Assembly (NCBI RefSeq): GCF_910591885.1
Contig: NC_063277.1
Location: forward strand, 6,448,001 to 6,512,000
DNA length: 64,000 nucleotides
Direction: 5' to 3'
Source: Bombus terrestris
Lineage: Eukaryota > Arthropoda > Insecta > Hymenoptera > Apidae
Shown here: piece by piece, positions 37,401 to 50,279 of the stretch
Position numbering within the stretch: position 1 is the stretch's first letter
Layout: every line of letters begins with the position of its first letter
Position numbers and translations under genes: made by a program
Notes under the pieces: generated by a model
Seen by the model: the letters and a program-made list of their open reading frames with translations, nothing else
What the model was told of the DNA's origin: nothing
Databases searched by the model: none

Positions 37401-40400
37401 CATTCTGAGCATGAATAGCTTCTGAAGGGAGATTATTATCCTAAATTTGCGTAACTTTCGACATCTTCGAGAATTTTTAATTAAATTTCTTCAACAATTT
37501 CGTGTATAATTATCCTTGTTCATTATATCCCTGTTACATCAAATAATTTTAAATCCACATTTTTATTAGTCACATCAAGAAAATTCCTAATATATGATTG
37601 TTACCTTTCTATTACTATAGTACAATCTCTACAGTAACCTTTTCACCTAAGGCATTTTATTTTAAATTATTAAAAAAATTTAAATTACTTGAACAAATTA
37701 ACTATACATGTAGGTGATTCTATACTGGGAAATATCTGGCAGCGATTTTGTACATATACTTTTTCATTTAATTTATGAACTGTAACAAACATCAAGTATG
37801 GTGGGAAACATATTGGTATTGCTACGAAAGCAGCAAGACAAATAAATAACTATATATGATTTATTGGAATATCTTTAAAGACTATGTACAGAGGACTGAG
37901 ATTTCAATAAACGTCTCGTGCAATCAAATATATTTAAAACCTTTTAATTGAAAAAGTAAACGTTTTCTCACGTCTTTTATCACAAAGAATTAGTTAAAAG
38001 ACAATTAGTTTTCTCAAGGATTATTTACAATATTTAAACATCCAACATCGTACGTCTAATAATAATTTCTAATCGCGTAGATTATAAACGAACTCAATAC
38101 CAGTCTTGATAATTGTCAGTTGAACATCAAAGTGAAAATAATAATAATTAAATCTAAGAAACAGAACTATAAACGAATTAGCTGTCAATCCTGTCAATAA
38201 AGCCTTAAAAAAGGTTTAAAAATAAAAATGAGAGCCACGAAAAATTCCCACTTTTCTAGAATCACCCATATAAGAATACACGCTTTTATTTTGATCGAAA
38301 ACCAAAACCAATATTATACGAATTATATGTCATTGCATTCAGAATTTACGCATTTATTTCGACTGCAGAAATTTTGTTGTAAAGTTATGTGAAAATTATT
38401 TCAAACATCATAAAAGCACATCCACCGCATTAAGGTAGAAGATGAGGTATTCATGGCGAAGGAATATCAAGTACTGTGGGAAAATATTTTTGCTTGATTT
38501 CAGAAGCTTTGCAAGATATCATCTTAATTGTGGTCACTTGAGCGATCCTTAAGAGTATCGCCTTAAAGGAGAACACGACAGCCATTGATGGATCGAGAAA
38601 CGTGTCGTTAGCACTGGTGAATCCCGTTATTAGGATGGTATGCAGGCAGACTGGCTGGTCCACCAGACTAAAGAGCCTGAGAAGTGTCCACTGGCGCAAA
38701 AGCAGCAGCAACCGAGGCGGATAGCTAAGAAGCTGACATTGACGCATGATGTACAAATTAAAAGAATACAAGCAACCATACGTTTACGTGTATGCTGTGA
38801 GTGTGCTGTCTACGAAAGGAAAAGCGAGTTCGTTTTGCGAGGCATATCCATCAAATAATCCCTGTAATGAGTTAGTCATATTTTTCTGACAGTTCGTTGC
38901 TTTTCAGGAAATATGAAAAGCCCAATAGAATTTACTTCTCGCGTAATATAGCTAGATTGTAAAGGTTTATAGAAGTTCATATTTTAATATATTTCGGAAC
39001 ACGTATATTCTGAATAATTTTGCACTTTTATATTTTACGCCTAAGTATTTACGATCTATTTATTTCCAAAATATTTGTCAACAGATTATTCACATGGAAT
39101 TGAAATAAAAATCTTGAGTTGAAAACTACAATTTACGAAATTTTCACGAATTATCTATTACAAAACGAAAAACTAGTTAGGAACGGGAGATTATTAGGAG
39201 AGAAATAATAATTTTCTTTTTTTCTTTTAAATTAACATCATCATTGCGATTCTATTCTGAAGCTATTACCGTTTGTTCTACTTCAGTGACATTCAATGAC
39301 ATTGCTGTTTCGATCGAACGAATATGTCTGGGCGTAGTAGTCACCGGCAACTGAAAATAAGTGTCACCCATCTGAAAAGGTCTCGAGAGGGTGAGCGGCA
39401 GTCGCCATCCGAAAACGATAAGACACGCGTTAAGATGAGTCATCCTTTTGATGAAACGTCAAGTCCTTCTATCTTCAACTTTACACTTAAAAGACCCTGT
39501 GCAGTGCATTAGACTAATTCTAGTTCATCAAGTGAAACGTGTCGTGTCTATTGTGTAAAGTACACTTCATGGATGTGACGTTATTTTTTATTTAAGATGT
39601 TTTATCGAGTTATAGCTCGACTAGTAGCATCAATTCTTAGAACAAATCGTCGAATATAGGAAAGAGCATTTCTACTCTCATAACTACTATATTAATATTT
39701 AACTCTTACAAAGTTGATATAACGTTGTGAATTGTTACTGTAAAGAAAGATTATCTTGAATGATATCTGTTTAAAACTGTATTTTTGAACGTCTGATGGC
39801 TCTCTTACGTTCACGGATTCCTACTTATTTTAATATGATACTAATAATTAATATTGTCATAAAATCGATATGACCGTTTAAAATTTTTAATGTCTCAATT
39901 TCAAACTGTGTTCTTGATTAATCAACGTTCATCGGTCGTTACATTCTAAACCCAATTCCGATTGCAATCAATAACTGTCTACTTATTGTCTAATTATTAC
40001 TGTCTAATTATTCTTCTTGCTTAAACTCGTTGTACGCATTCTGAAAGGATTTAAGACGCACGATATAAATAATGTTTTAACGAGAATAAAGGAGGGACAT
40101 TCAACGAACACGGGGCAAAAACCGAATTCTGTTAAATGAGACACAAATGCAATTCCAAGCTTTCGTTTTTATTCGTTTCATGTGCTTTGAAGACAAAGGA
40201 TTACCTCATTACATTCCTGCCTTATTGCTTATAAACCGCTTATTTATGTACACATTGTTCTGCCATTTTCCACGTACATTTTATAACGGAAAAGTACTTT
40301 GATAATTTAGCGTTATATTCGAAGTAATTATACGTAATCGCAATTTGCGATTATTTAGTCATCGATAGGAGCAGAAATAGGAAAGTTTTTGTTCGTCTAA

Positions 40401-40666
40401 ACGTATGCATCGATATCATGGAACGGCGTAATTAGAAACCATTATTCGGTTCTTTGGTCTAAGTAAGAAGTTGCATTTCACTCGCGTATCAGCATTCCCC
40501 ATTTAACATGAGGTTGTAATGGAGCAATGAAAGTACAGGAACGACGAGTAATAATCGTTTTATACGATGGTATGAGCGGCTATACTGAACCTTCGCTCCA
40601 TCGTAGAACGTTTGAAATCGAGCGTATCAAATGGCAGCACGTAAGAGATTTCGTTTAGCCGCTTAC
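34468..40666. other. AT-rich gene-free stretch
   Basis: I see no supported gene in 6 kb. It contains an AAAAT-type repeat (35566-35594), a double CACGTG (35647-35659), CACGT-AATA-ACGTG (37022-37035) and a somewhat GC-richer patch at 38450-38860 whose two opposed frames I could not recognise. Confidence 0.5.
35647..35659. promoter_or_regulatory. Paired E-boxes CACGTGCCACGTG
   Basis: Two CACGTG sites separated by one base, in the context CCACGTGCCACGTGA. CACGTG is the canonical core for Myc/Max, Clock/Cycle and Hairy-class bHLH proteins. Tight head-to-tail spacing is unlike a random hit, but binding is inferred. Confidence 0.35.
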
Positions 40667-40909
40667 TATACTACTCGAAGGTGGTCGCGCCTCATAAACG
40701 CCCCCGCAAATTAAAACGATCGACGAAAGATAATCCATCGTATACATGAATGTATTAAAAGCAATGACATTGAAAACATTGTCCTCTAAGAATGACGCGC
40801 TTGGTACAATCATTCCGATCCATTCGATGGACCAATTTCCGTAACTAATTTCATTGAAACGCATAAACGTAAATTCTACACCACTCAAGGTATTTACTTC
40901 TATTCTCTC
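40667..40909 (-). CDS. Candidate 81-codon cassette exon, unrecognised
   Basis: Minus strand: acceptor-like TGTTTTCACGCAG ends at 40910, then exactly 243 nt are open in one frame, then donor-like ATA|GTAAGC at 40667/40666. Both ends fall on codon boundaries (phase 0-0), so the segment could be skipped or included without a shift. The frame begins Glu-Arg-Ile-Glu-Val and has a long hydrophobic part near its end; I recognise no domain. The acceptor tract is weak. In the favoured model this lies in the 5' untranslated intron, which argues against it. It could belong to another isoform or be chance. Confidence 0.2.
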
Positions 40910-43618
40910 CTGCGTGAAAACATGTTTACGTTTATGCATTGAATTAGGGTCTTGTGGTCTTTGTCGTATAACTATTTTTAATTTTATGTAGGAGAAATTT
41001 GTACAAATTTGTACAGTTATGATTCTACGTCTAAATAATTTCCTATTTTATTCGCAAAGATTGTGAGATTATTTTCTTTGAATCCATCTAGTCTGGTTTA
41101 TTTAGTTACCAATCTTCGCTTATTAGTTAAAATTGCAAAAAAATTAAAAAAAGTTCAAACGTCAAATAAAGGGTCCAAGTTTCCTGATCAAGCAGTGTTG
41201 TAAAATACTCGAACCTAAACGGCAGTTGAAATTTAAAATTGACACGCCGCTAGTTAAAAGTGAAATAGAAAACAAAAGAATTCGTCGTTTGCAAAGTCTT
41301 CTGTAACGTTTTGTCTTCTCGCGAGCAGTGCACTGTGTTATTTCTTAATATTTGAAGTAGCATTTTAAAATCTACGGTATGTAAATTATTTTTGACGATG
41401 TCTAGTATATTGCTTTTATTTTCATGTTCGAAAGCGGCAATCTTGTCCTGTGAATTACGTTAAAAAAATGGCACTGTGCCTAATTATGCTCTTCTACGTA
41501 CGTCGCCAGAGACGAAATTAGGAACATGTTTTCCAAAAAGAAATTCGAAATAGAGTCATCAAGTGAAAGTGAAGAAGGCATCCCTTCAACAGATGATAAG
41601 GATTTAGAAGATCAAGATCCTGGCCTGTTTTATACGTGGCAATCAATTTTCGAACGATGTGAGGGGAGAAAAGTGTGTTGGATGCACCGCGTGCTTCAAA
41701 TGATGCCATGAGCTGGCACATGTATATCACAAATGATATATGTTTGATTTTTCTATAGATTCATGATTTGTCTTATAGATATATATATATCTTGTAACAA
41801 AAACATATTTCAAGCACATAAAAAGCAAATAATATGAACATTTTTTCACTAAAACTAAGGAGACAAAATTAGAAATTTTTTTATTAACAACTGAAAAACG
41901 TATTCTTTTATCGTATATATATATATATATATATATATTATTTACTCTATTCGTATGAAGTTTTATAAAACATTCATTATATATCTTCGTTACTAAGCTT
42001 CCAATATAACTATACCAATCTTTTTAGGCTACGAAATTGATTTGGTTTTGAGTATGTACTAAAAAAATGTTCATAAGACGAAATTCGTGCCCCTTACCTA
42101 ATGTATTGTATTCTAATTATATATTACAATTAAATATTAAGATGCAAATAATCGGCAATATTCGAAATCTAACATATAATATTAATATACATTTTTATTT
42201 CTAATAATTCAATATATTATAATTCACTTTCGAGTGAATCGAAAATAAAATGAAAATACTTAAAAACAAAATGAATTCGACAATTCATTAAAGCGTGTTT
42301 CGTGATAAATCTCTACTGGCAAACATTTCAATACAGGGAAATATGATTCCCGAATGCCCGAGGGATTTTTTGAATTAGTTATACAAATTGGTATGGCGTA
42401 TCTGCTACAGTTTTGTTCTGGAAAACGAATTTTGTATAGATCTTTCCAATATTGTTACAATACTCGCGACATTTAATCAAAAAATTTTCAATTCGGATCT
42501 ACAACTACAAACGATATTTTACAACCAAATTTAATTTTTTCTCGCATGAGAATGATAGCCTTATCCAAAATATTCCCGTTCTCAACTATATTTATAGAAG
42601 GCCGCATTAACGTGACTCCTTCGTCTTTCCAATGACATAATCTTGTGAATTTTAATTTTACTACTGCGAGTAACGTCACTACCGCACGTTAAAAATTGCA
42701 ATACAGATGTAAATGAGTACCTATAAATTCATGTTGCGAATTTAATGACGGTGTAATAAATTTACTACGTTTCGTAATTTTAAGGGAAAACGACGAATAC
42801 AAACGAATTCCCTGTCGTGCATTCGGATTCATTAATGATTTTTCTCTCCTATAATATTCGACTTTACAATACTATTGCAAACAATGTAATGCTGAATCTT
42901 TTTTAAAATTATCGCTAAAAAATGTTAAAGTAGGTCACAAGTTTTTTTGTAATAATTTCGAACTGTATGCTATAAATAATACAACAAATATAAAGTGATT
43001 TTAAATCTCAATACTGACAAGTGTTATATAGTTATTAATTTCGTTATACGTGGATAATTCGAACAAGGATAGTGTCCTTCGAGGAAAGCCTTGACTGGTT
43101 TCGCAGACTGTCGCCAATCAAACGTACATTAACCACACTGTCCTTCGCGAGTGAGTCATGAATATTAATTAGACCTTGCCGGGCTGATCCATGACCGATA
43201 AGGCTTCGGTTGTTAAGGAAGCAGTACTACGACGACTAGTTCACGGACACATAAACTGACAAACCATAAAATACGAAGTCTTCTGTTGCTATTGATTTTA
43301 ATTTCTCCTCTATGGCTGTCTTGCGAAAAGCATAGCTTTACCTTCTTTCAGACAGCTTTTTAACATTTTTAATACTTATTTTTCACTTTATGATTTAATA
43401 TCTGTTTCAAATACCTTGTTCCTTGTACCGTGTATATTTTCATATTAATTTCTCTGGTAGAAGTTTTACGCCATTATCGTCAATAGTTCTGGTAAACATC
43501 GAATATAATAAAACGATAGATGGACTTTGCAAGCGTGAAAAGTATTGATCATGTCATGTAACTTCGTGAACTTCGTAGCCAAAGCCTAAGATTGAGGAAC
43601 GATTGTATCTTGACTTAC
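40910..43618. other. AT-rich stretch with TA repeats
   Basis: (TA)12 at 41914-41938 and a shorter TATATA run near 41780. A 61-codon acidic plus-strand frame (41526-41711: Ser/Glu-rich, then Asp/Glu-rich) has transposase-leader texture but no diagnostic motif. 43080-43230 is GC-richer with an AP-1 core TGAGTCA (43152-43158) next to TAATTAG. Confidence 0.45.
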
Positions 43619-43673
43619 CGCAGTTCTCGAAAATTGGGTGGATAAATAGATATTGGAAGCTGTTGCAACTTAC
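43619..43673 (-). other. Recursive-splicing ratchet point with 55-nt RS exon
   Basis: Minus strand: ATCCTCGTTTGTTTCAG (ending at 43674) abuts GTAAGTTGCA (from 43673). A CTTATAA branch-site candidate lies about 25-30 nt upstream, with no intervening AG. The 16-base core TTTGTTTCAGGTAAGT is identical to that at 100/101. A second strong donor, GCG|GTAAGTCAA, lies 55 nt downstream (junction 43619/43618). Together these give the zero-length-exon arrangement with a cryptic RS exon. If real, it places most of this window in one giant minus-strand intron. Confidence 0.6.
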
Positions 43674-46600
43674 CTGAAACAAACGAGGATTTTTATAAGC
43701 ATTTTCGTATTACTATAATTTACAACAAATAATAGAAAACTCGTAAAATTAGGCAATTTTAAATTATTTAAAATCAGTAAATTATTAAATACGACACTTT
43801 TGTACATCATACTATAGTCTATTCATATTTTTTTATGAAAAGAGTTGTAGATAATGATATTTCTAAAAATGTTGCGATGAATCTCAAAGCATGGGAATTA
43901 ATTATCGACGTGCAAAACAATTTAAATATCACCTAAAGCAACAGTTCAAGAAAACATCGAACATCTAACGCAGCCTTGAGGTTCGAATTAATGAGATCAT
44001 AAATCATCAAGCTTTCGTACAATTTTATAATAATCGACATTAAGTCATTAAGTTAAGTGCGTGTCTGATGCCAAGTCGTTTTAGTAATTTAATGAACTGC
44101 CTTCAATAATTTACTATCACAAAATATTAGCTTGCCGCGAACGAAGAGAAACATGTCAATTAGTTACAAGGAAACCATGTAGAAGGCGAATTGATCGCTA
44201 TAAAAAGATACCACAAACCTGACCAACGAGTTTTGTTAATCGGAATACGATTAAATTCCTGCATTAAAAATATCAACTACGTGTATCTTCATATTGCGTA
44301 AAGTCAATTAAACATATAGATACATGAAATTGCCAATTTTATGGTTTGTTAGAGCGAAACAGTAATTATTAATTAGAAATGACTGCTTAAATATTAGATA
44401 ATAAACCATTAATACCGTATCACATAGTTTGACAATTACCTACAATGAAAATCTATATACCGTCAGCCAGAAATTTCAGAATCAATAGGCGTTCCATAAA
44501 AATTGGAAATAAAAATTGAGAAAGGGAACAAGACTATCGTTTAAATAAATTGTAAAATATTTAGGTGTAACCTTTTTTTGATGTCGAAAGCCCGCTCGAT
44601 CCGGTTTGAAAAGGTCGATCGCGTCATAAAAATTTTCGAAAGGATATGTAAAAAAATTAAGGGGGGACGCGATTCGATTCTACAGATTCGAAAATAATGT
44701 ATTATCTATAAAAGTAAATATATAAATATATATAATAAAGAACTGAATCGAGAAGAAAAGATCTAAATACGATCGCTTATGTCGATTACTCTCGATCATG
44801 CTTCAACATTATAATTGGAAAATCGATTCCAAACTTTTGGCAATTAGCATATATAATAATGGATAAATCGTGACGATTAAAAAACGATGATTAGTGCTTT
44901 CCATTTGTCTGAATTTCAGTTGACATTCATAACGGTGAATCATCTTAATGGCAAATTGCACGATAACGAACTTCCTGTAAAAAAAGCCGCGATGTCAATT
45001 GAACATGTTCCGATGCATGATTGGTCTCGAGATAATGGTCGGCCTTTCTTTTGCAGAATAAAAGTGGGGGATGCCGAAGGGGAGCTGAGTGCTGTTATTG
45101 TCATTAATTGGTTCACCGAATGGCGTGACCATGGCGTGAACTAAATTAAAATGCCTAGTTGTAGGCATGCAATTCTCACGAAGAAAAATTCTCGAGATGA
45201 TAGCACACATATTTCTGCCGATAGCCATCGCTAGACTGAGTGTGTTTATGCAAATCCTTATTTTTATGTGCATTAGGATAAAACTAAAGAAACTGAGACA
45301 CGTTTCAGCTACTGAATATATTATAGCGAATATTCGTTTACTTTTGAAATTTTTTGCATATCTTGTGCATCGTAGGTATATATCTTTGCAATTTTAAATT
45401 TGTCACAAACGTAATTTATTTATGGGAAATATTGTAAAATGATTATTAATTAATCAATACGAGTGGAGCCAATATTTAAAAGATATACAAACTGACTTTT
45501 ATTAGATATAGATACAATAGATTATGAAACCCTCTAACTAATGAAATATCGATTAATAGAAAAATTGGGGATGGTTTCTTATAGAAAAAAAAGTGAGAAC
45601 AGAAGTTAAAAGAAACTGTACACTATACTACGTTTTCATTCAAAAATTGTTATTACCATTTGATATAAATAGTGATAAAATAGTTGAAAATGACCGATGC
45701 TCTTTCTCTTATCAAAAGAAAGCTACTCGATTATCTGAAGAGTTCAATTATTGAAGCGGCTAATGTCGCGATTAATTCGAGTAATTACATTTCTACCGCA
45801 TAGGTATTGATGTTTTTGCGACTTTCGTGGAACCCAAACGCTAAAACCGGCAAAAATAATGACCGTTTAATGTCTATCTCCATAAACTACCCTCACAAAG
45901 AGGGAAAGCTCAAGAAGTTGGTTAAAAAATAAAATGATGAAGATTAATACGATCACCTTCTAAAAATAACTTCGTATTTACGACTAACATCCTCTCTTAG
46001 AACCTCTTAGCCTAGACACTAACTTTTTACATAAATCCATTATTTCTTTATGAGCTTCTTAAGAAGTATCAGAAGAACTCGTTGCAGTATTAAAAGGGAT
46101 TACTGCCTAGATCATTCAGAAGTTTCATTCGGATAATCTACTGAAAGGATCAAGTAAGATAAAATTAACTATTAACTTCTCATATACATATTAAGATTAT
46201 GACTCATCGTTTTCTCGCCATGAGCGCTGCGCTCGAAGAAGAACTCTTTTCTCATATTCCGTGCTATTTTTAATTGTCGACAAGGAGGAAGATTCCATAA
46301 TTGTTAAGCCCGAAAATTGATTAACTAGCAAATAATTAGCAACTAATATTTAATGGAAAATTCATAATATTTAATAGAAATTTGATAGATTTTGCATTTT
46401 GAGGAATTTGAATGTTTTTTTACAAAAATGCAAGTACATCGTCACATACTTTTTTCTGTTTATGTATATTTTTGATGTAGTTCCCATTTTTATTTTTCCA
46501 ATAAAAGACCTATATTTTAAATAATTTTACTGTCATAAAAAATACTATCTGTTTTCTAAGTAATTTTGGACGAATTTGTTGAACAGGGAAAATTATTTTT

Positions 46601-49207
46601 CCAATTACATTTATACATTACTCGAGCTATAAACAAAATTTGAATTCTGTTTGAAAAGGCGTCGAATTAATTAAGAGAAAGCGAGTCGATATCACATTTC
46701 TCTTATCATAAAAAAGAAAACTATAATAAAAAATCATTAAAAAAATAATGTCCAAAAGAGACACGAGATTAATTTCATTTTTCCGATATCGATAGATTTT
46801 TATTGTCAGTGTAAACTTTGAGGTTGTAAATAAAAAAGAATATACAAAACAAGTTTTATTTTCCCCGGTAGATATGGTTACAAAAGATCCGCACCAACAG
46901 ATTTGTAATTAAATTTCCTTCCGTTTGTCAATTGGAATTTCTTGCTTTCAACTGTAAAATTTTACAATTTCCCATACAACGGAGAGAAGAAAATTTATTT
47001 TACCCACGTGTTTTAAATAAATGAACGGATAACGATTAATCTGCAGATATCTGTAACGAGTTATGCCCGGAAATATAAGGAAATTTACGATTGTCTACGG
47101 TCGAGTAGTTACAGGTTATTCGCATTCCTCTGAAACGCGTAATTATACGCACGATTACTAGAGCCAGAGCAGTTAGATCGTGGCTGTGAGCTGTAACACG
47201 TGTGTCGCCGCGAACACGTGCTACATAACATGTAAAGTGACCGATCGTTTCTCAATGTGGCGCTTTCAATTGTACGACATAATTCGAAATTCAACTGCAT
47301 GTATACCTCTCAGGTACACGCGATATCCGTGCACGCATTAAGCCTATTTTCCATGACACCCACGCAAACTTGGTTACCTACAGTAACGTGATATCACAGA
47401 ACAACGTTGCATTTGGTATTATATTTCACTTCGAATCGAACTTTAAAATTATTTTTATTTATATTTATTTACACCGAAGTTTGCGAGAATAGAACTCATC
47501 AATTTTCAAGTATTTGCAAAAATTAACTTTAAATACGAACATATTATTTCATAAGAAAGATAAAATTTAAAAATTATTTAGACGCTTTCTTCGATAATAA
47601 GCGATATAAATTATTAGAAATTATTCATTGTCATTAAGTATTCATGAATGTAGAGACGGCATGTGTTTTGCTGAGAATACTAATCGATAGCATGCAATAG
47701 GTGTGTCTTCCGATTCTCTCGTAGCAATGAACTGGCTATAAGTAAATTGGACAAATATATTTATATAAAACAATTAAACACTTTGTTACATTCTTATCGT
47801 ATATACCTGCTATTACGGCATTCGATAACTAAATAGAATTATTCTAATATGATATAATTCAAGAAGAATAACTTGATGGATTCAAGCCTTTTGAAAATAG
47901 GTAATACATTCAGGACGTTTTGTAAGAAACGAATAATATTAAGTTAATTGTTACTTATTAATTTTATTTAACTTAATTGATATTTTGTATAATCGATCTC
48001 GTTGATATTTTTCAAGTGTCCAAGGGAATGGGAATAACATATTTAATGTCAACATCAAATGAATCAAAAGATGGTATGATCTGGAATTCACCTTCCATAA
48101 AAGACGAGAAACGTGACTTTAACATGTTTGTCATGTAACCTACGGTCTTCGATTGATTATATTTTATTAAAAAATGCATCAATTTCAAAAATTAAGAACA
48201 TCTTCCATCACTATAATAAGAATTAATTTCTCAAACGCATTGTTCGATTAATAGTCAAAGAAGAGGCATTCTAATGGAAAATCCTAAGTGTCGTTAGATG
48301 CGTATTTGGTTGCCCGTATTACGCACGAAACTATTTTATCGATAAATAGCGCGCCACTGCATAGTTGGTTACAAGTATAGTGGAATCGTCGCGTCAACCA
48401 GTAATTAATTTGATCGTTACGCACGTAGAAAATAGTTAATGAGATAATTCCATTAAATTCTCGTTATCGTGCATATAATCACTTTATAATACGCAGTCAT
48501 TCATACTGCGTACTGTCATGAATCATTCAAGTAAAATTCCGGTGCAAATATAAATTTAACTTAACCGTTTTGAAGCGTTTATTGCCTCAAAAGCCAAAAG
48601 AGTACAAAGTATTCTTTGTATTTAACGTAGCCTTTGTTAAACCGCTTAATTAGCAGGTAAGCTTTAGCTAAGCCGCTTACTAGCAGGTGGGACTAATACT
48701 TCTTAAACCGCAGCTACGACGACCTGTATAATGTGAATTAATATTTAAATGCTGTTCGTAGAATTCGTCGTAACATTTCGCAATCACACATTATCAATCA
48801 ATAAAAATCAGTAAAATCAGATTTTTATTTGTGACGAATCTGCGTCTTTTTCTCTCATTAAATATATAATAATTATGCGTCTTTATGTCAATAAATATTT
48901 ACAAGAATTACATTTAGAATTATGTGTGTATATTTCCCAAAATATTTCACGTGACACACATAATGTATTTGTAAAAGATGTCTACGCGTATTCGAAAGCT
49001 TTCGTGTGTCAATGTATGGAAATTGTAACATATGTTTCTCGTTACTTTCACCGATGTTGGAGCCCAAAGCCTTTTAGAATTTTTAACTGCACAGCGCACG
49101 ATCATATCTATACCAGATTAGATAAAAGTTAACACCTTGATGTACGATTTAATTGAGATTAGCACGTCATCATACTTTTTGTGCACAATGTTATTACTAA
49201 ACTGCGT

Positions 49208-49210
<3 letters not shown>
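43674..49210. other. AT-rich gene-free stretch
   Basis: I see no supported gene. 44995-45250 is GC-richer and open in opposed frames, with a plus-strand acceptor-like CTGAATTTCAG before it and the hairpin ATGCCTA-GTTG-TAGGCAT at 45151-45168. CCGCTTAATTAGCAGGT (48642-48658) and CCGCTTACTAGCAGGT (48673-48688) form a 31-bp-spaced direct repeat. Confidence 0.5.
47197..47220. promoter_or_regulatory. Direct repeat of AACACGTG E-boxes
   Basis: CACGTG at 47197-47202 and 47215-47220, both preceded by AA, 18 bp apart, in a small GC-richer patch (47100-47330). Candidate bHLH sites. Confidence 0.3.

Positions 49211-49266
<56 letters not shown>
49211..49266. repeat. (TA)28 microsatellite
   Basis: Uninterrupted TA for 56 bases, the longest perfect microsatellite in the window. 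Confidence 0.97.
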
Positions 49267-49271
<5 letters not shown>

Positions 49272-50001
49272 TGATAATGCAAAAATACACACTACAACAT
49301 CGAAAGTATAATATTCGTTATAATTTTTAATGGGTAAAATGATTTTCTGCTTAGATTACATTTTTTAACTCTACTGCGTTTTTGCCCCTTTCGTGACATT
49401 ACATATTACGTCACATATTCGTGACAGTTTTCATATTACTAAAAGTGTCTTAATTTTAAAGAAAATATGAAAAAACGGCTGCTAATACTTATAGGTCTTA
49501 ATAAGTTTTTTTGCTGTTTGAAATAACGATAAGATTGGGATATAAAAATTCGACGAATAGAGCATGGTTGAAATATATTCATGAAAATACGAATTTGCGT
49601 AAGTATCGACAGTCTGATTATTAGATATCATAATTTGTATAAATTAAATTACCATAACGAGTAACACTCGTCATTTAATGGCAAGGAGTTAAATTGCCAT
49701 GACAAGCCAAAATTGTTATTTCGTGCCAGAGGGTTAATAAGCAAGCACAGAATGTAATATTGTTCTCAGGAGGTCAAGGCTTCCTAAGTGTTTACCTGAG
49801 GAGCGAACACGCTGCTCCACAATGCAGTGTGCAATGGACAAAAATCGAAATAATCATTGCTCGATTATATCGATCATATTGTCCGATAATATTATCCGTC
49901 TGTAGGTAAGTAACCTAAATGTAAATAATAATTTCTCCAAAAATCGATAGAGAGATAATAAAAATTGTTTATACATCAACATTGCTTGAAAATTAGCTCA
50001 C

Positions 50002-50062
50002 TTGTTCATTACACATTCTTGTTTGTCAATTTTTGTTTAGTGCTGTTTGCTATTATGCTTAC
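50002..50062 (-). other. Weaker ratchet-point candidate with 61-nt RS exon
   Basis: Minus strand: CCAAATTTTCCATGTTTAG (ending 50063) abuts GTAAGCATAA, and a donor CAA|GTGAGC lies 61 nt downstream at 50002/50001. TAG replaces CAG and the donor is GTAAGC, so it is weaker than the other two. The layout is the same. Confidence 0.3.
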
Positions 50063-50279
50063 CTAAACATGGAAAATTTGGGCAAAGATACGTATCATTT
50101 CAGTATCCAAGTAAAAAATTTCTTTCTTTCTTTAAAGAGTAATTTGAAAAAAAAAAAAGAAATTGTTAACCATTCTGTAATTTTGATCATTCTGTACCAA
50201 AAAAGTATTCTTCCTTTTTACAATTTACATTGCTATATAATTTTTATCTACTATTAACTGCTACACTCTACTATTTTAG

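Noticed and set aside
38451..38771. 106-codon minus-strand frame with hydrophobic segments, faintly like the last helices of insect gustatory receptors
   Set aside because: No diagnostic receptor motif, no adjoining exon and no convincing splice sites. The resemblance is only in hydrophobic spacing.
41526..41711. Acidic 61-codon frame as a piggyBac-like transposase leader
   Set aside because: Only acidic composition is shared; no catalytic residues, TTAA flanks or terminal repeats seen.
43979..43992. GAGGTTCGAATTAA as a tRNA B-box
   Set aside because: Lacks the final CC of the B-box, and no A-box or cloverleaf lies upstream.
48640..48665. Plus-strand TTAGCAG|GTAAGC as a ratchet point
   Set aside because: No pyrimidine tract; AG occurs inside the expected exclusion zone.
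49780..49800. Minus-strand TTCGCTCCTCAG|GTAAAC as a ratchet point
   Set aside because: Decent acceptor but weak donor and no second donor within 70 nt.
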